From assembly GCA_023382535.1 (NCBI GenBank), contig JAHDWA010000001.1, positions 248,001 to 312,000 on the forward strand: 64,000 nucleotides of DNA, given 5' to 3'. Made by a program: the position numbers and the translations under genes. A model generated the notes under the pieces. That model had not been told where the DNA came from. It saw nothing but the letters and a program-made list of their open reading frames with translations, and did not search any database. Numbering within the stretch: the first letter of the stretch is position 1; each line of letters begins with the position of its first letter. Of this stretch, positions 25,161-34,998 are shown piece after piece. The DNA comes from Anaerolineae bacterium (GTDB taxonomy: Bacteria; Chloroflexota; Anaerolineae; 4572-78; J111).

Positions 25161-26707
25161 TAGCGCAATGCTCCCAAAATAATCAGATTCGTGGCATTAA
25201 TTGTATTGAGGATGAACGAAGGCCAAATCCCAATCACAATGATGCCGACCAGCAGCGGCGCCATCGTGACCAACTCAAAGGAGGCCATGTCCATCTTGAA
25301 GGGCCAGTGGTCGGCGTCGAAAATCTGGCCCCACTTTTCTTCGCTAAATTCACCCAGGAAGAGGTACTGCATAATTTTGTAAAGGATGTAAGCCGCCGTC
25401 AGCACAATCGCCACGATGCCGACCATAGCAAAGGCCGGCAGCAGGTGAAAGGCCCCCCGGAACACCAGGAACTCGCTGATGAAGCCGGCCAACCCAGGCA
25501 GGCCCAGCGAGGCCAAACCGGTGACCATCATCACCGCGTAATAAACCGGCAGCCTGGCCGAGAGGCCGCCAAAAGCTTTCAGGTCGCGGGTGTGGGTGCG
25601 CTCGTAGAGCACGCCGACCAAAAAGAACATCCCCCCCGTAATCAAACCGTGATTGACCATTTGCAGCACCGCTCCGTTGAGGGCGATGGCCCGGCTGTCG
25701 GCCACGGCCGGCGTGGCTTCAGGATAAAAGGCGACGGCAGCGGCCAGCCCCAGGATAAAGGTACCCATGTGGCTGACTGAGGAGTAGGCGATGAGTCGTT
25801 TCAAATCCCATTGAGCCAGGCTGACCAAGGCCCCATAAATCATGCCGATCACGCCCAGGGTAGCCACAAGGTAAGCCATATCCCGGAAGACGGTGGGAAA
25901 GAAGGGGATCAAAATGCGGATCATGCCGTAACCGCCCAGTTTTAGCAGCACACCGGCCAGGATCACCGACCCGGCGGTGGGAGCGGCGGTATGGGCGTCG
26001 GGCAGCCAGGTGTGGAAGGGCCACAGCGGCACTTTGATAGCAAAGGCGATGAAGATGGCCCAGAAGGCGGCCAGGGCCAGGGCCGGGTTAGTGGCAAAGG
26101 GCGCTTTAGCCGGAATCTCGGCCATATCCCAGCTACCGGTGGTCAGATAGATGCCGATGAAGGCCAGTAGCATGGCCACGGAGCCAACCAGGGTATAGAT
26201 AAAGAACTTAATGGCCGAGTATTGAGGCCGATCTTTAGGCTGGCCCCAGATGCCGATGAGCAGGAACATCGGCACCAGGCCGATTTCCCAGAAGAAGTAA
26301 AAGAGGACCAGGTCCAGGGCGATAAACACCCCCAGCATGCCCATCTCCAACATCAGGAAGAGGGCAAAAAATTCCTTGACCCGCCTGGAAATGACGCGAG
26401 CCGAATACCAGAGACTGAGGGTGATGAGTAACGTTGTTAAAACGACCAGCGGCAGGCTTAAACCATCAAGCCCCAGGTGGTAACGAACCTTGATGGCCGG
26501 AATCCAGGCGACATTTTCAATAGCGAAATATACTCCAGAGTCGTCGTAAGCCGCCCAGAGGAACAGCGAAATCAGTAAGGGGAACAGGCTGATGACGATC
26601 GAAAAGTTTTTGATGAGTTTTTCCTGGGCGCCGGGTATGAGCATGACGATGATTGCGCCCAGTAAGGGGATAAAGACCATCAGGGTTAAGGCATACGGTA
26701 TTTGCAT
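25160..26707 (-). CDS. nuoM: NADH-quinone oxidoreductase subunit M
   Basis: 515 residues from ATG 26707 (MQIPYALTL), with AAGGAG upstream; the frame extends 58 codons further but that part is repeat-rich spacer. Family motifs: FFWEIGLVPMFLLIGIWG (the conserved Glu in the fifth helix), KVPLWPFHTWLPDAHTAAPT, and KRLIAYSSVSHMGTF. It is one of the antiporter-like proton pumps of complex I. The stop overlaps the start of a receiver-domain gene. Confidence 0.95.
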   Translation of the reverse strand: MQIPYALTLMVFIPLLGAIIVMLIPGAQEKLIKNFSIVISLFPLLISLFLWAAYDDSGVYFAIENVAWIPAIKVRYHLGLDGLSLPLVVLTTLLITLSLWYSARVISRRVKEFFALFLMLEMGMLGVFIALDLVLFYFFWEIGLVPMFLLIGIWGQPKDRPQYSAIKFFIYTLVGSVAMLLAFIGIYLTTGSWDMAEIPAKAPFATNPALALAAFWAIFIAFAIKVPLWPFHTWLPDAHTAAPTAGSVILAGVLLKLGGYGMIRILIPFFPTVFRDMAYLVATLGVIGMIYGALVSLAQWDLKRLIAYSSVSHMGTFILGLAAAVAFYPEATPAVADSRAIALNGAVLQMVNHGLITGGMFFLVGVLYERTHTRDLKAFGGLSARLPVYYAVMMVTGLASLGLPGLAGFISEFLVFRGAFHLLPAFAMVGIVAIVLTAAYILYKIMQYLFLGEFSEEKWGQIFDADHWPFKMDMASFELVTMAPLLVGIIVIGIWPSFILNTINATNLIILGALR

Positions 26708-26855
26708 TGCTTCTCCTTCAACATACGACCGCCGACCAATGACCGCCGCTGAAAGCGTATCCAAGCTCATCTGGCGGTCCCCTACACCCCCAAGGGGTGC
26801 GCGAAGCGCGAGGGGAGGCGAAGCGCTCTCGGCGGTCTGTCGTCGGTGGTCTTTT
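26708..26855. repeat. Repeat-rich spacer between nuoL and nuoM
   Basis: ACCGCCGACCAATGACCGCCG at the left and GGCGGTCTGTCGTCGGTGGT at the right are inverted copies, with AAGGGGTGCGCGAAGCGCG type palindromes between. It can fold into a long hairpin. No gene is seen. Confidence 0.5.
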
Positions 26856-29108
26856 TTAAGCGCCTGGTAGCGAGGCCACACCGGCCCCCTGGCCGGACCA
26901 GATAAACAGGTAAAGGCCGATCAGAATTAAAAGTCCCACCAGCAAAATGAGCAGATAATTCTGCAGCCGGCCCGTTTGGAGCAGGCGCAGTTGGCCGCCA
27001 AACCAGTTAAACGCGCCGGGAATGCCGTTGACAAAGTAACCATCAATTCCATATTTATCAAAAACGGCGCTGCCATCGGCTACCAGGCGGGTCAGGTTGC
27101 CCACAAAGTTGACGATGGGGTTGATTACCCAATCGTAGTCAAATTTGGCCCAGAAGGTGGCCAGCGCCACGGCGGGGTAGATCAGCAAGCCACGGTAGAT
27201 TTCATCAATGTAGTATTTATTGGACAGCAGGGTAAAGAGCGGTTGGCCGACTCGCGGGAGACGCTGGATGGGATCTGGGGCCTCGGCGCTGTCCAGGCGA
27301 GCGTAAAGCCACCAGCCAAAGCCAAAAGACAACAGGCTGATCAGAGTGGCGCTGATGGCTACGGTCCAATTAAAGGGCGCTGCCTCAAAAACGAGTCCGG
27401 GCGCGGCTTCCTCGGCCTGGAGATGAACCTCGCCGACCAGGCCGTGCAGCCAGCCGCCCATTAGCGGGCCGATCACCGGAAAATCTTCAGGCACATTAAC
27501 AAAGCCCAGGAAAACGGCAAAGAAGGCCAGCACGAACAGCGGCCAGGTCATGCGCCGGCCCGGCTCGACGGCGTGTGTCGCCAATTCGGTGCGTGGTTTG
27601 CCGGAGAAAACCAGCCCAATTTGGCGGCCCATGTAAAAGGCAGTAAAGACGGCTCCCACCATGCCGGCCACAAAAACTCGAATAGCGACCGGGTCCGTAT
27701 GGCGCAGAAAAGCTTCGGCCAGGATTTCATCTTTGCTCCAGAAACCGGCAAAGGGAAAGATACCGACCAGGGCCAGGGCGCCGGCCAGGTAGGCCCAGAA
27801 GGCGGCTTGCAACTTGTGGCGCAGGCCGCCCATGTGGCGCATATCCTGTGGGTCGGTGTGGTGGTCGTTGAGGTGATGAGCGCCGTGCTCCATGGCATGG
27901 ATGACCGACCCGGAACCCAAAAAGAGCAGGGCCTTAAAGAAGGCGTTGGTCAGCATGTGAAAGACCCCGGCCATAAAACCTCCCAGGCCCAAAGCCATCA
28001 TCATATAACCCAGTTGGCTGATGGTGGAATAAGCCAGAACTCGCTTGATGTCGTACTGAGCCACCCCGATAGTGGCCCCCATCACCGCCGTAATCGCGCC
28101 GATGATGGCCACCCACTGTAGGGCCGGCCCCCCCTCGACGGTAGCGAAGAGGGGCAGCATGCGGGCCACCAGGTAGACTCCGGCCGAAACCATTGTCGCG
28201 GCGTGGATGAGCGCGGACACCGGGGTAGGGCCTTCCATCGCATCCGGTAACCAGACGTGGAGGGGAAATTGGGCGCTTTTGCCCACCGCGCCGCCAAAAA
28301 TGAGCAAGGCGCTCAGGATGGCGACCGGGAATCCCCACAGAGTGGCTTCGGTCAAACGTTCCAATACAGCCGGTTGAAAAATATCCCGGAAGGTAAGCGT
28401 GCCGGCGTAACCCCACAGAATCAGCATCCCGGCAAAGAGCATCACATCGCCGATGCGGGTGGTCAGAAAAGCTTTCAGGGCGGCCAGCTTGGGCGAGATT
28501 TTGTCCGGCCCTGGATACTTCCAAAACTGGAGCGTTTGCAGCAGACCACGCGGCCGGGCGAGTTTGTCGGCGTCGGGGTAGGTTTTCTCGAACCAAAAGC
28601 CGATGAGCAGGTAAGAGCACAACCCCATGACCTCCCAGGCAATAAAGAGCAGCAGCAGGTTATCGGCGATGACCAGCAGCAACATGCCGGCGGCAAAGAG
28701 GGAGATGTAGGCAAAGAAACGGGCGTAGCGGCCAAATTGGGCTTCATACCCTTCCATATACTCCGTGGAATAAATAAAGATCATCAGGCAGACGAAAGGG
28801 ACCATAAAGAGCATGGCCGCGGTAAAGCCGTCCAGCGCAAAACCCGTATTGAAGACGCTGAAACCGATCGGCAGCCAGGGCACGGCCAGTCGCCAGCCGT
28901 CAACGTGAATACCCTGACCAGGATTGGCCAGGTACGTGGCAACGGTACTAAAAACAATCAGCCAGGCGTGGAGGGTGGCCAGGACCATCGCGCCAATGGC
29001 CAGGCCCGCGCTGGCTTGCTTGTGACGGTTCAGGCCCAGCACAATCACGGCAAAGGCCAGGAGAGGATAGAGCGGGATGAACCAGATAAATTGAAACAAA
29101 AATTCCAT
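26856..29108 (-). CDS. nuoL: NADH-quinone oxidoreductase subunit L (long copy)
   Basis: 750 residues. Motifs: AWEVMGLCSYLLIGFWFEKT, GKSAQFPLHVWLPDAMEGPT, HAATMVSAGVYLVARM, KRVLAYSTISQLGYMMMAL. A His-rich loop (HAMEHGAHHLNDHHTDP) between about residues 400-420 is longer than in the second copy. The C-terminal lateral helix region follows. With NuoM, NuoH and a second NuoL downstream this is part of the complex I membrane arm; nuoA, J, K and N are not in the window. The ribosome site before ATG 29108 is weak. Confidence 0.95.
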   Translation of the reverse strand: MEFLFQFIWFIPLYPLLAFAVIVLGLNRHKQASAGLAIGAMVLATLHAWLIVFSTVATYLANPGQGIHVDGWRLAVPWLPIGFSVFNTGFALDGFTAAMLFMVPFVCLMIFIYSTEYMEGYEAQFGRYARFFAYISLFAAGMLLLVIADNLLLLFIAWEVMGLCSYLLIGFWFEKTYPDADKLARPRGLLQTLQFWKYPGPDKISPKLAALKAFLTTRIGDVMLFAGMLILWGYAGTLTFRDIFQPAVLERLTEATLWGFPVAILSALLIFGGAVGKSAQFPLHVWLPDAMEGPTPVSALIHAATMVSAGVYLVARMLPLFATVEGGPALQWVAIIGAITAVMGATIGVAQYDIKRVLAYSTISQLGYMMMALGLGGFMAGVFHMLTNAFFKALLFLGSGSVIHAMEHGAHHLNDHHTDPQDMRHMGGLRHKLQAAFWAYLAGALALVGIFPFAGFWSKDEILAEAFLRHTDPVAIRVFVAGMVGAVFTAFYMGRQIGLVFSGKPRTELATHAVEPGRRMTWPLFVLAFFAVFLGFVNVPEDFPVIGPLMGGWLHGLVGEVHLQAEEAAPGLVFEAAPFNWTVAISATLISLLSFGFGWWLYARLDSAEAPDPIQRLPRVGQPLFTLLSNKYYIDEIYRGLLIYPAVALATFWAKFDYDWVINPIVNFVGNLTRLVADGSAVFDKYGIDGYFVNGIPGAFNWFGGQLRLLQTGRLQNYLLILLVGLLILIGLYLFIWSGQGAGVASLPGA

Positions 29109-29160
29109 ACTCGTCTACCCACTTTCAGCGATAAACAGAGGGCCGGAAGCGGCTGGCTAA

Positions 29161-29609
29161 TTACTTTGACCTCAACCACGAAGCCACCGACCGATCGGTG
29201 TAAGGTTGTGGTCGGCCAAGGTTGTCAAAAAATTCCAGAGGTAAGACCACGGCGGCCGGCAGCGCCCACCAGGGAACACCCCGCCGTTCAAGCTCGGCAA
29301 AGATGAGCACAGCCGAGATGGTGACGAATGAGGTGCCCAGCCAGAAGATGACCTCTTCTAGCAGCAGGAAACCGAAGAAATAGAGGCCCGACACGTAGGC
29401 CGGGTTAAAGCCGCCCCAGCCGGCCGCCACCGCCCAGGCATCCAACGGCAGGGCATAGGCCGAGACAAGGAAGACGCCGGCCAGGATGCGCCAGCGCCGT
29501 GCCCACAAGAAGTGAAAGTGAAACAGCCACAGCGCCGCAGCCACGCCGCCGATGATGAACCCTCCATGATCAGGTACGTTAACCGTCCCAACATCTCAAG
29601 CGTGAACAC
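29161..29609 (-). CDS. crtYd: Lycopene cyclase domain protein, CrtYd-like, frameshifted near its N-terminus
   Basis: The main frame (to 29161) contains ALPLDAWAVAAGWGGFNP and LLLEEVIFWLGTSFVTI, the D-x-x-A...W and xEExxFW pattern of the CrtYc/CrtYd lycopene cyclase family. The expected first helix is in another frame from GTG 29609 (LGRLTYLIMEG), with AGGGGAAA upstream. The two join if one base is added to the CCC run at 29560-29562, giving LTYLIMEGFIIGG. So either the assembly lost a base or the gene is broken. It begins 23 bases after the ftsH stop and likely pairs with the CrtYc-like protein upstream to cyclise lycopene ends in the membrane. Confidence 0.75.
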
Positions 29610-29631
29610 AGCACTTTCCCCTAAGCTGCCT

Positions 29632-31521
29632 TTAAGCCATCATCGCTTCAAAAGCCGGCCGTTCGACCGTTTCGTGTTCTAACAGAGAGGTGGCCAACTT
29701 CTCCAGGCGGTGGCGATGGGCCAGGATAATCCCTTGGGCGCGCTCATAGGCTCTGGCGAGAATCTGTCCCATTTCCTGGTCAATCGCCTGGGCCATCTCT
29801 TCACTATAGTTTCGGATTTCGCCCAGGCTGCCCAGGTAGGGATTGCCCCGCTCTTCACCAAATGTCCGCAAGCCCAGTTTTTGACTAAAGCCGTACCGGG
29901 TGACCATAGACCGCGCCAGTTGGGTCGCTCGTTCCAAATCATTCGCCGCCCCGGTGGTGATCCGGTTGAAGATAATTTCTTCGGCGGCCCGGCCGCCTAA
30001 CAGGCCCACAATTTCATCCTCGAAGGCTTCCCGAGTCCGCAAATACTTGTCTCCCGCCGGTAAAGGCAGCACGTACCCCAGCGCCATGCCGCGCGAAACA
30101 ATGCTGACTTTATGGATCGGGTCAGCGTGCGGTAGATGATAAATGACGACGGCGTGCCCGGCTTCGTGATAGGCCACCACTTGTCGCTCTTGGTCACTCA
30201 GAATTTTGCTTTGCCGTTCGGGTCCGGCCATGGTCCGCTCCAGCGCATCTTGAAACTCGGCCCGGCCAATCAAGCATAGATTTCGCCGCGCCGCCAGGAT
30301 AGCGGCCTCATTCACCAGATTTTCCAAGTCTGCCCCCACAAAACCTGGCGTCATTTTAGCCAAATCCGTGAGGGAGATATTGGAGGCCAGGGGTTTGCCC
30401 TGGGTATGTACTTTCAAGATGGCCTCCCGTTCCTGAACATCAGGCCGGTCCAGGATGACCTTCCGGTCAAAGCGCCCTGGCCGCAACAGCGCCGGGTCCA
30501 GAATGTCAGGGCGATTGGTGGAAGCCATGACGATAACATTGGTGTCAGTGCCGAAGCCGTCCATTTCGACCAAAAGCTGATTAAGCGTTTGCTCTCGCTC
30601 GTCGTTACCGCTGCCAATACTGGCTCCCCGCCGCCGACCTACGGCATCAATCTCGTCTACAAAGATGACCGCCGGCGATTGTTCTCTGGCTTTTTTGAAC
30701 AGGTCGCGCACCCGGGCGGCCCCAACACCGACGAACATCTCGACAAACTCGGAGCCGGAGATGCTAAAGAAGGGTACACCCGCTTCACCGGCGACGGCTT
30801 TAGCCATCAGGGTTTTGCCCGTCCCCGGCGGCCCGGCCATCAAGACCCCTTTGGGCACCCGAGCGCCTAATTTGGTGAATTTACCCGGTTCCTTAAGAAA
30901 TTCGATGATCTCCCGGAGTTCAAGTTTAGCTTGCTCGGCCCCGGCCACATCGTGGAAGGTCACCTGAGAATAAGCGCTACGCGTTTCTTTGTCGTTAGAT
31001 TTCGAGATGATGCGGGGATTGCTTTTGCCCACAGTATTAAAGTTGGAGGCAGAAGGGCTCCCCTGCTCCTGCCAGGCGCCTCGGAAAAGCAGGTACATCA
31101 GCAGGAATGGAAGGCCCAGTAGTAATCCAGCCCCAAAGCTAAACTCAGCCGGTGGTTCCTCCACGACAATAGGCAGCTTGGCCAGGGTGTCAGGCGGAAC
31201 ACCGAATAATTGTAGGGTTTGGACGGCGCTAACCCCTTCTTCTTTCCGAGCCGCGAGAGCGGTTTTATTAGTTCTGATAGCAGTTATGAGATTACCCCGC
31301 ACTCTCAAAGATTCGACCTCGCCAGCTTGAATAGCCTGGACAATATACTGTAAAGGAGCACTCTGGCCAGTTATGTTAGACGAACTATCTTGCTGCTCGC
31401 TGCCCCTGCTGTAAAAGTATAACCAGCCGGTGAGGTTAAGAAGGAGTAAGATAACGATCATCCAGGGGGATAGCAAGGCCCTTCGCCATCGTTTGGCATT
31501 GGATTGATGGTCAGAATTCAT
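29632..31521 (-). CDS. ftsH: ATP-dependent zinc metalloprotease FtsH
   Basis: 629 residues. Membrane anchors at about 17-33 and 126-145 flank a short extracytoplasmic part. The AAA module has Walker A GPPGTGKT, Walker [12 protein letters not shown], pore motif [10 protein letters not shown] and the arginine-finger stretch RPGRFDR. The zinc site HEAGH and a downstream conserved acidic segment follow. FtsH degrades membrane and regulatory proteins. AGGAGG-like GGGAGG precedes ATG 31521. Unusually, the gene separates the two halves of a lycopene cyclase. Confidence 0.96.
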   Translation of the reverse strand: MNSDHQSNAKRWRRALLSPWMIVILLLLNLTGWLYFYSRGSEQQDSSSNITGQSAPLQYIVQAIQAGEVESLRVRGNLITAIRTNKTALAARKEEGVSAVQTLQLFGVPPDTLAKLPIVVEEPPAEFSFGAGLLLGLPFLLMYLLFRGAWQEQGSPSASNFNTVGKSNPRIISKSNDKETRSAYSQVTFHDVAGAEQAKLELREIIEFLKEPGKFTKLGARVPKGVLMAGPPGTGKTLMAKAVAGEAGVPFFSISGSEFVEMFVGVGAARVRDLFKKAREQSPAVIFVDEIDAVGRRRGASIGSGNDEREQTLNQLLVEMDGFGTDTNVIVMASTNRPDILDPALLRPGRFDRKVILDRPDVQEREAILKVHTQGKPLASNISLTDLAKMTPGFVGADLENLVNEAAILAARRNLCLIGRAEFQDALERTMAGPERQSKILSDQERQVVAYHEAGHAVVIYHLPHADPIHKVSIVSRGMALGYVLPLPAGDKYLRTREAFEDEIVGLLGGRAAEEIIFNRITTGAANDLERATQLARSMVTRYGFSQKLGLRTFGEERGNPYLGSLGEIRNYSEEMAQAIDQEMGQILARAYERAQGIILAHRHRLEKLATSLLEHETVERPAFEAMMA

Positions 31522-31644
31522 TCGCTACAACCTCCCGATAATGGCTCCAACAGTACCGGCCCAGATATTAGCTACAGCTCCCATGTGGGCATGACGCTCC
31601 GTAATGAGGCCGGTAATCCAACCCGCCAGGGCCCCAAAGCGAAT

Positions 31645-31968
31645 CTACAAAATGATATCGAGCAACATTTTTTCTTCCTTGCTTTGATCAAACAGCAGTG
31701 CCAGGCTGCCCACCAGCAGCCCATCAATAACAAAGAAGGCCAGTTCCTCGACCGGCAGGTTGAACAGGCGCGGCCCCCAGATAATGCGGGGGGAGTAATA
31801 CCAGAGGCGGTCAATCACCGCCATCTCCCAGGGAATACTCACCAGCAGGATAAGGACGACGATGACCAGTAGAGAACCCTTGTAGCGCCCGATGAGGCGC
31901 GGCGCAGCCAGCCAGAGACAGGCAATGGGCACGACGCCAAAGAGGAAGAGCAGTAAAGCGTAACTCAT
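31645..31968 (-). CDS. crtYc: Lycopene cyclase domain protein, CrtYc-like
   Basis: 107 residues with three helices (about 3-22, 31-50, 72-92). WYYSPRIIWGPRLFNLPVEE then LAFFVIDGLLVG is the family signature (P-x-E-E-x-x-F-F). GGAGATAG precedes ATG 31968. CrtYc and CrtYd act together, as a heterodimer, in actinobacteria and relatives; here the partner lies on the other side of ftsH. Carotenoid end-group cyclisation is inferred; no crtB, crtI or crtE gene is in view. Confidence 0.85.
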   Translation of the reverse strand: MSYALLLFLFGVVPIACLWLAAPRLIGRYKGSLLVIVVLILLVSIPWEMAVIDRLWYYSPRIIWGPRLFNLPVEELAFFVIDGLLVGSLALLFDQSKEEKMLLDIIL

Positions 31969-31991
31969 CTTCTATCTCCGGGATAAAGTCA

Positions 31992-32061
31992 ATAAAATGC
32001 CCCCCGAACGATGGGCATCCTTCTCCCAACGGATGCCCACCGCCCGTTATCTCTGGGGGCC
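31992..32061 (-). terminator. Hairpin terminator after the DUF2180 gene
   Basis: TGGGCATCC (32012-32020) pairs perfectly with GGATGCCCA (32031-32039), with an outer GCCCCC/GGGGGC stem. On the minus strand the stem is followed by ATTTTATT. It lies seven bases after the stop at 32068 and before the crtYc start. Confidence 0.7.
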
Positions 32062-32067
32062 ATAAGG

Positions 32068-32265
32068 TCAGGTGGGTGGCGACAGTGCTTTCAGGCATGT
32101 CTCACACAGGATGATCATCGTCGTCTCTTGGGGTACCCATTCGCGTCCGGGGATAGGTACGTCGCTTCGATGGGCGTGCTCCTTGCATAGACCCATCCCA
32201 CACACAACGCATACGGCGACCGCATCCTTGGTCTCACCTGACTCAGCACACACGTAACATTTCAT
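32068..32265 (-). CDS. DUF2180-like zinc-ribbon protein
   Basis: 65 residues from ATG 32265 (MKCYVC), with AAGGAGG eight bases upstream; a GTG at 32274 overlaps that site. Four CxxC-type knuckles or single Cys residues are visible: CYVC, CVVCGMGLC, then CETC, with His at CKEHAH, so two zinc sites are likely. Small proteins of this type occur near metal-handling or archaeal-type genes. It probably follows the DUF5676 gene in one transcript and ends at a hairpin. Confidence 0.8.
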   Translation of the reverse strand: MKCYVCAESGETKDAVAVCVVCGMGLCKEHAHRSDVPIPGREWVPQETTMIILCETCLKALSPPT

Positions 32266-32369
32266 GGTTTTCACCTCCTTCCTGGTTCAACTTTGAAGCC
32301 AGTGATGCCCTCTTAACAGAGGGCCGGAGCAAAGGGGGCGTGACGCTGACCCCCTTCGCTCCGCTTCGT

Positions 32370-32678
32370 TTAGTGATGGGCGGACGCCATCGGCGTAGGT
32401 GTTGCTGTTGAAACCTCGCCGGCCGCCCGGCCGGCGAAGTAGTTGTACAGGGGGACAAACAGGACAGCCGTCAAGAAGCCACCGGCGAAACTTTCCACCA
32501 GGCCGAGGAAGAAGGCGCCCCAACTAATGAAGGTGAAGCCGGGCAGCAGTAACTCGTAGATGTTTTGCATCACCCACCAGTTGGGGAAGAGTACGCCGAG
32601 CAGCATGTCAAGGCTAAAAACGACGGTAGCAAAAATGGCCAGCGTCCACGCGATAGACCAGAAGGGTAAGGGTTTCAT
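32370..32678 (-). CDS. DUF5676-like two- or three-helix membrane protein
   Basis: 102 residues. Helices at about 8-30 and 50-82, with a short Thr/Pro tail ending ASAHH. AAGGAGAG precedes ATG 32678. DUF5676 proteins are often near copper or silver resistance genes and DUF2933 proteins. A transcript with the DUF2180 gene is likely. The 215-bp gap upstream (32679-32893) holds only a GCCTGT-N6-ACAGGC inverted repeat at 32786-32803. Confidence 0.7.
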   Translation of the reverse strand: MKPLPFWSIAWTLAIFATVVFSLDMLLGVLFPNWWVMQNIYELLLPGFTFISWGAFFLGLVESFAGGFLTAVLFVPLYNYFAGRAAGEVSTATPTPMASAHH

Positions 32679-32893
32679 AGCACATCTCTCCTTTCACTCC
32701 TATAAGCCAGAGCACAAATGAAACGTTGCGTCACTATCCCATCCTGAGTGTAGCCCACTCGAAGGCCAACTTAAAGCGCCGAATGGCCTGTTTTGACACA
32801 GGCAAAATGGCGTGGGGCAGCTCGGTATAAAAATTGGGTAACTACTCCACCTTTCATTTCACTATGGGGAACTGGGTACCCGGCTGAGTTCTC

Positions 32894-33625
32894 TCAAATC
32901 TGAAGTTTGCCGCCTTGCAATCTTTGGGGGTGTTTTTGTTTGTGCTGTGTGTTTCTGCGCCTGACAACTTTGATAAATGCGCTCGCTTGTAGGATAGGGA
33001 TGATTAGCGTGAGCCAAAGAAACGGATATTGAAACCAGTTTGGATCATCCGGTACACGGCGGTGAAAAGAGAGAGTATAGTGCATAAACAGAAAATAGAA
33101 AGTGTGCAGAACAACCAGGTAAAACAGCGCGTACGCGCCGTACTGGAGCCATTTCCAGGCCGACGCACCAAGCAGATTGATAGCCCAATTGGCTGAAGTT
33201 GCTACCAACAGCACCGTAATAAAGACGGCCACCATGCCTACCGCATTGGATAAGCCAAAACCCGGTTCCAGGCGAGCATAACGGTCCAATTCTGGAACAA
33301 ACTCGTAGCCGAAAAAGCGCATAAAATCCCATCGAACCCAACCTAACAGAACCAGATAAGTGTGACCAAAAGCCAGCAGGCCATACCAGATCCCCATTTC
33401 TCGTCGCCAGGGTAGCAACCGCCCGGCCCAGGCCCAATGCTGGGCGATAGGGCCGACCACCAATGTAAACCAGAGCAGGATGAAGCTGCCATCACCAACG
33501 GCTCGCCACAAGCGCATCTCCGGGTCCCATTGGGGTCGACTTAACCAGAAGAGATATGTTAGCCCTACACCAATGCTGCCGACCAGCAGGTGACGAAACA
33601 AAAAGTTGTTTTTGAGATTGACCAT
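32894..33625 (-). CDS. Ferric reductase-like transmembrane protein (MsrQ-like)
   Basis: 243 residues with about six helices. His residues in helices (IAQHWAW, LLAFGHTYLVLLGW, VVLHTFYFLFMHY) are placed as heme ligands in the ferric reductase/MsrQ family. No NAD or FAD domain is attached, so it would take electrons from another membrane component. The MsrP partner is not next to it. It follows the C39 peptidase gene by eleven bases, so co-transcription is likely. Confidence 0.75.
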   Translation of the reverse strand: MVNLKNNFLFRHLLVGSIGVGLTYLFWLSRPQWDPEMRLWRAVGDGSFILLWFTLVVGPIAQHWAWAGRLLPWRREMGIWYGLLAFGHTYLVLLGWVRWDFMRFFGYEFVPELDRYARLEPGFGLSNAVGMVAVFITVLLVATSANWAINLLGASAWKWLQYGAYALFYLVVLHTFYFLFMHYTLSFHRRVPDDPNWFQYPFLWLTLIIPILQASAFIKVVRRRNTQHKQKHPQRLQGGKLQI

Positions 33626-33636
33626 CTTGATAACCT

Positions 33637-34998
33637 CTATGAAGATGGGGACTCCAGCGCCGCCAGGGCTTTGGCAGCCGGGGTGAAGTTGGGGTTATAA
33701 TCCAGCGCAGCACGGAAATCTTCGGCGGCAGCTTCCACCTGGCCGAGAGCTTGCCGGGCCAAACCGCGATAGTAATACAGTTCTTCTAACCCGCCAGTCG
33801 CCTGCAAAATCGCACTGCTCAGGTCAATCACATCCTGAGAGCGCCCCACCGCCAGGTAGGTTTCAAAAATATCGAACTGATACCAGAGCATGCGATAAGG
33901 CAGGCCAATACGCCGGGCCTCGTCAAAGGCGCCGGCGGCCAGCTCTTTTTGTCCCAAGCGCGCATAGTTGGTGCCCAGGTTAAACCAGGCGTAGGGGCTG
34001 CCAGGGGTATTTTTGGCCTCAGTTTGAGCGGTGAGCAGGGCGCGCTCGAACATGGTCTGGTCTATCATAGCCGAGCCGACGATAGTATGGACAAGGGCAG
34101 TCTGGTCGGACGGGTAAGCCAGCACGTAGGTGCGATTGAAGACCTGCCAGTAGGCATCAAACTCGGCCATCGGCACTTGAATGCCAGAGCCGTTGAGCGA
34201 GTCTTCGGCGATAAAATAACCGCCCGCTTCATCGTAGCCGGTGAAGAGACGATAGTGGCCCATACCGCCGTTATCTTCGGGGTTTGTCCAGAATTCAACG
34301 ATGACCGGCAAGTCGTTGCTCAGGAAACTTTTGAGCAGATCCAGGTCGCCCCCCACACGAACGACGGCCTCAAACCCCAGCGAGCGGGCGTAGGCGGCCA
34401 GTTCGTCGGGGCTAACATTTTTGTCCTCTTGGTTCGGTTTGAGGAATTGAGCCGCCTCGACCTGGGTTTCCGTCCGCCCATAGTAGCTGAGGTTCATGGT
34501 GATAGTCGCCGGGCCACAATTATTCCAGGTTTGCCATTGGTGGGTTACGCCGGTCAGCTTGACCTGGGGGGCAATTGGTTCAGCCGAAAGGGTCGTAGTT
34601 TTGACCAGAACTACCGTGTCCACACTTTGACTGGCGTTTCCGGTCGGACTTGAGGAGGTCTGGTTAAATGCGCCTGGCCTGGGGCTTTCCGTTGGGTTCA
34701 AAGATGGTTCGTTGAGATCGGCCGGGGTATCATCCGGCTGCACCAGCGCGTTGCTTTCGATGGGGCGCGTCTGTAGCAGTGTTTCCGGGTCCGCGGCGGA
34801 GACCGCTGGGGGCGGCGGCAGCTTAGGTTTGGGCAGAAGTTCATTCATGTATGTCCGGGCGTAATAAGGAAGGGCTTCGATACGCCGGCTGACCACTTCG
34901 GCGTTGAGGGCTGAATAGATCAGCAGGCCGCTCAAGATCATCAACACCATCGTCAAGGTGATGGGCCAGCGCCCACCGGCTGATCGAGTTCTATACAT
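33637..34998 (-). CDS. Membrane-anchored C39-like cysteine peptidase with TPR repeats
   Basis: 453 residues from ATG 34998, with AGGAG seven bases upstream. N-terminal anchor (about 13-35), a Pro/Ser/Thr-rich spacer, then a C39_2-type papain-like domain: HQWQTWNNCGPATITMNLSY holds the catalytic Cys, and GGMGHYRLFTGYDEAGGYF the His. The C-terminal third is TPR-like (AWFNLGTNYARLGQKELAAG and ELYYYRGLARQALGQVEAAA). Such proteins are probably wall or surface peptidases in Chloroflexota; the substrate is unknown. No transporter or bacteriocin gene lies near it. Confidence 0.85.
   Translation of the reverse strand: MYRTRSAGGRWPITLTMVLMILSGLLIYSALNAEVVSRRIEALPYYARTYMNELLPKPKLPPPPAVSAADPETLLQTRPIESNALVQPDDTPADLNEPSLNPTESPRPGAFNQTSSSPTGNASQSVDTVVLVKTTTLSAEPIAPQVKLTGVTHQWQTWNNCGPATITMNLSYYGRTETQVEAAQFLKPNQEDKNVSPDELAAYARSLGFEAVVRVGGDLDLLKSFLSNDLPVIVEFWTNPEDNGGMGHYRLFTGYDEAGGYFIAEDSLNGSGIQVPMAEFDAYWQVFNRTYVLAYPSDQTALVHTIVGSAMIDQTMFERALLTAQTEAKNTPGSPYAWFNLGTNYARLGQKELAAGAFDEARRIGLPYRMLWYQFDIFETYLAVGRSQDVIDLSSAILQATGGLEELYYYRGLARQALGQVEAAAEDFRAALDYNPNFTPAAKALAALESPSS

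Noticed and set aside
31811..32098. Minus-strand ORF overlapping crtYc
   Set aside because: It covers a terminator hairpin and is not protein-like.
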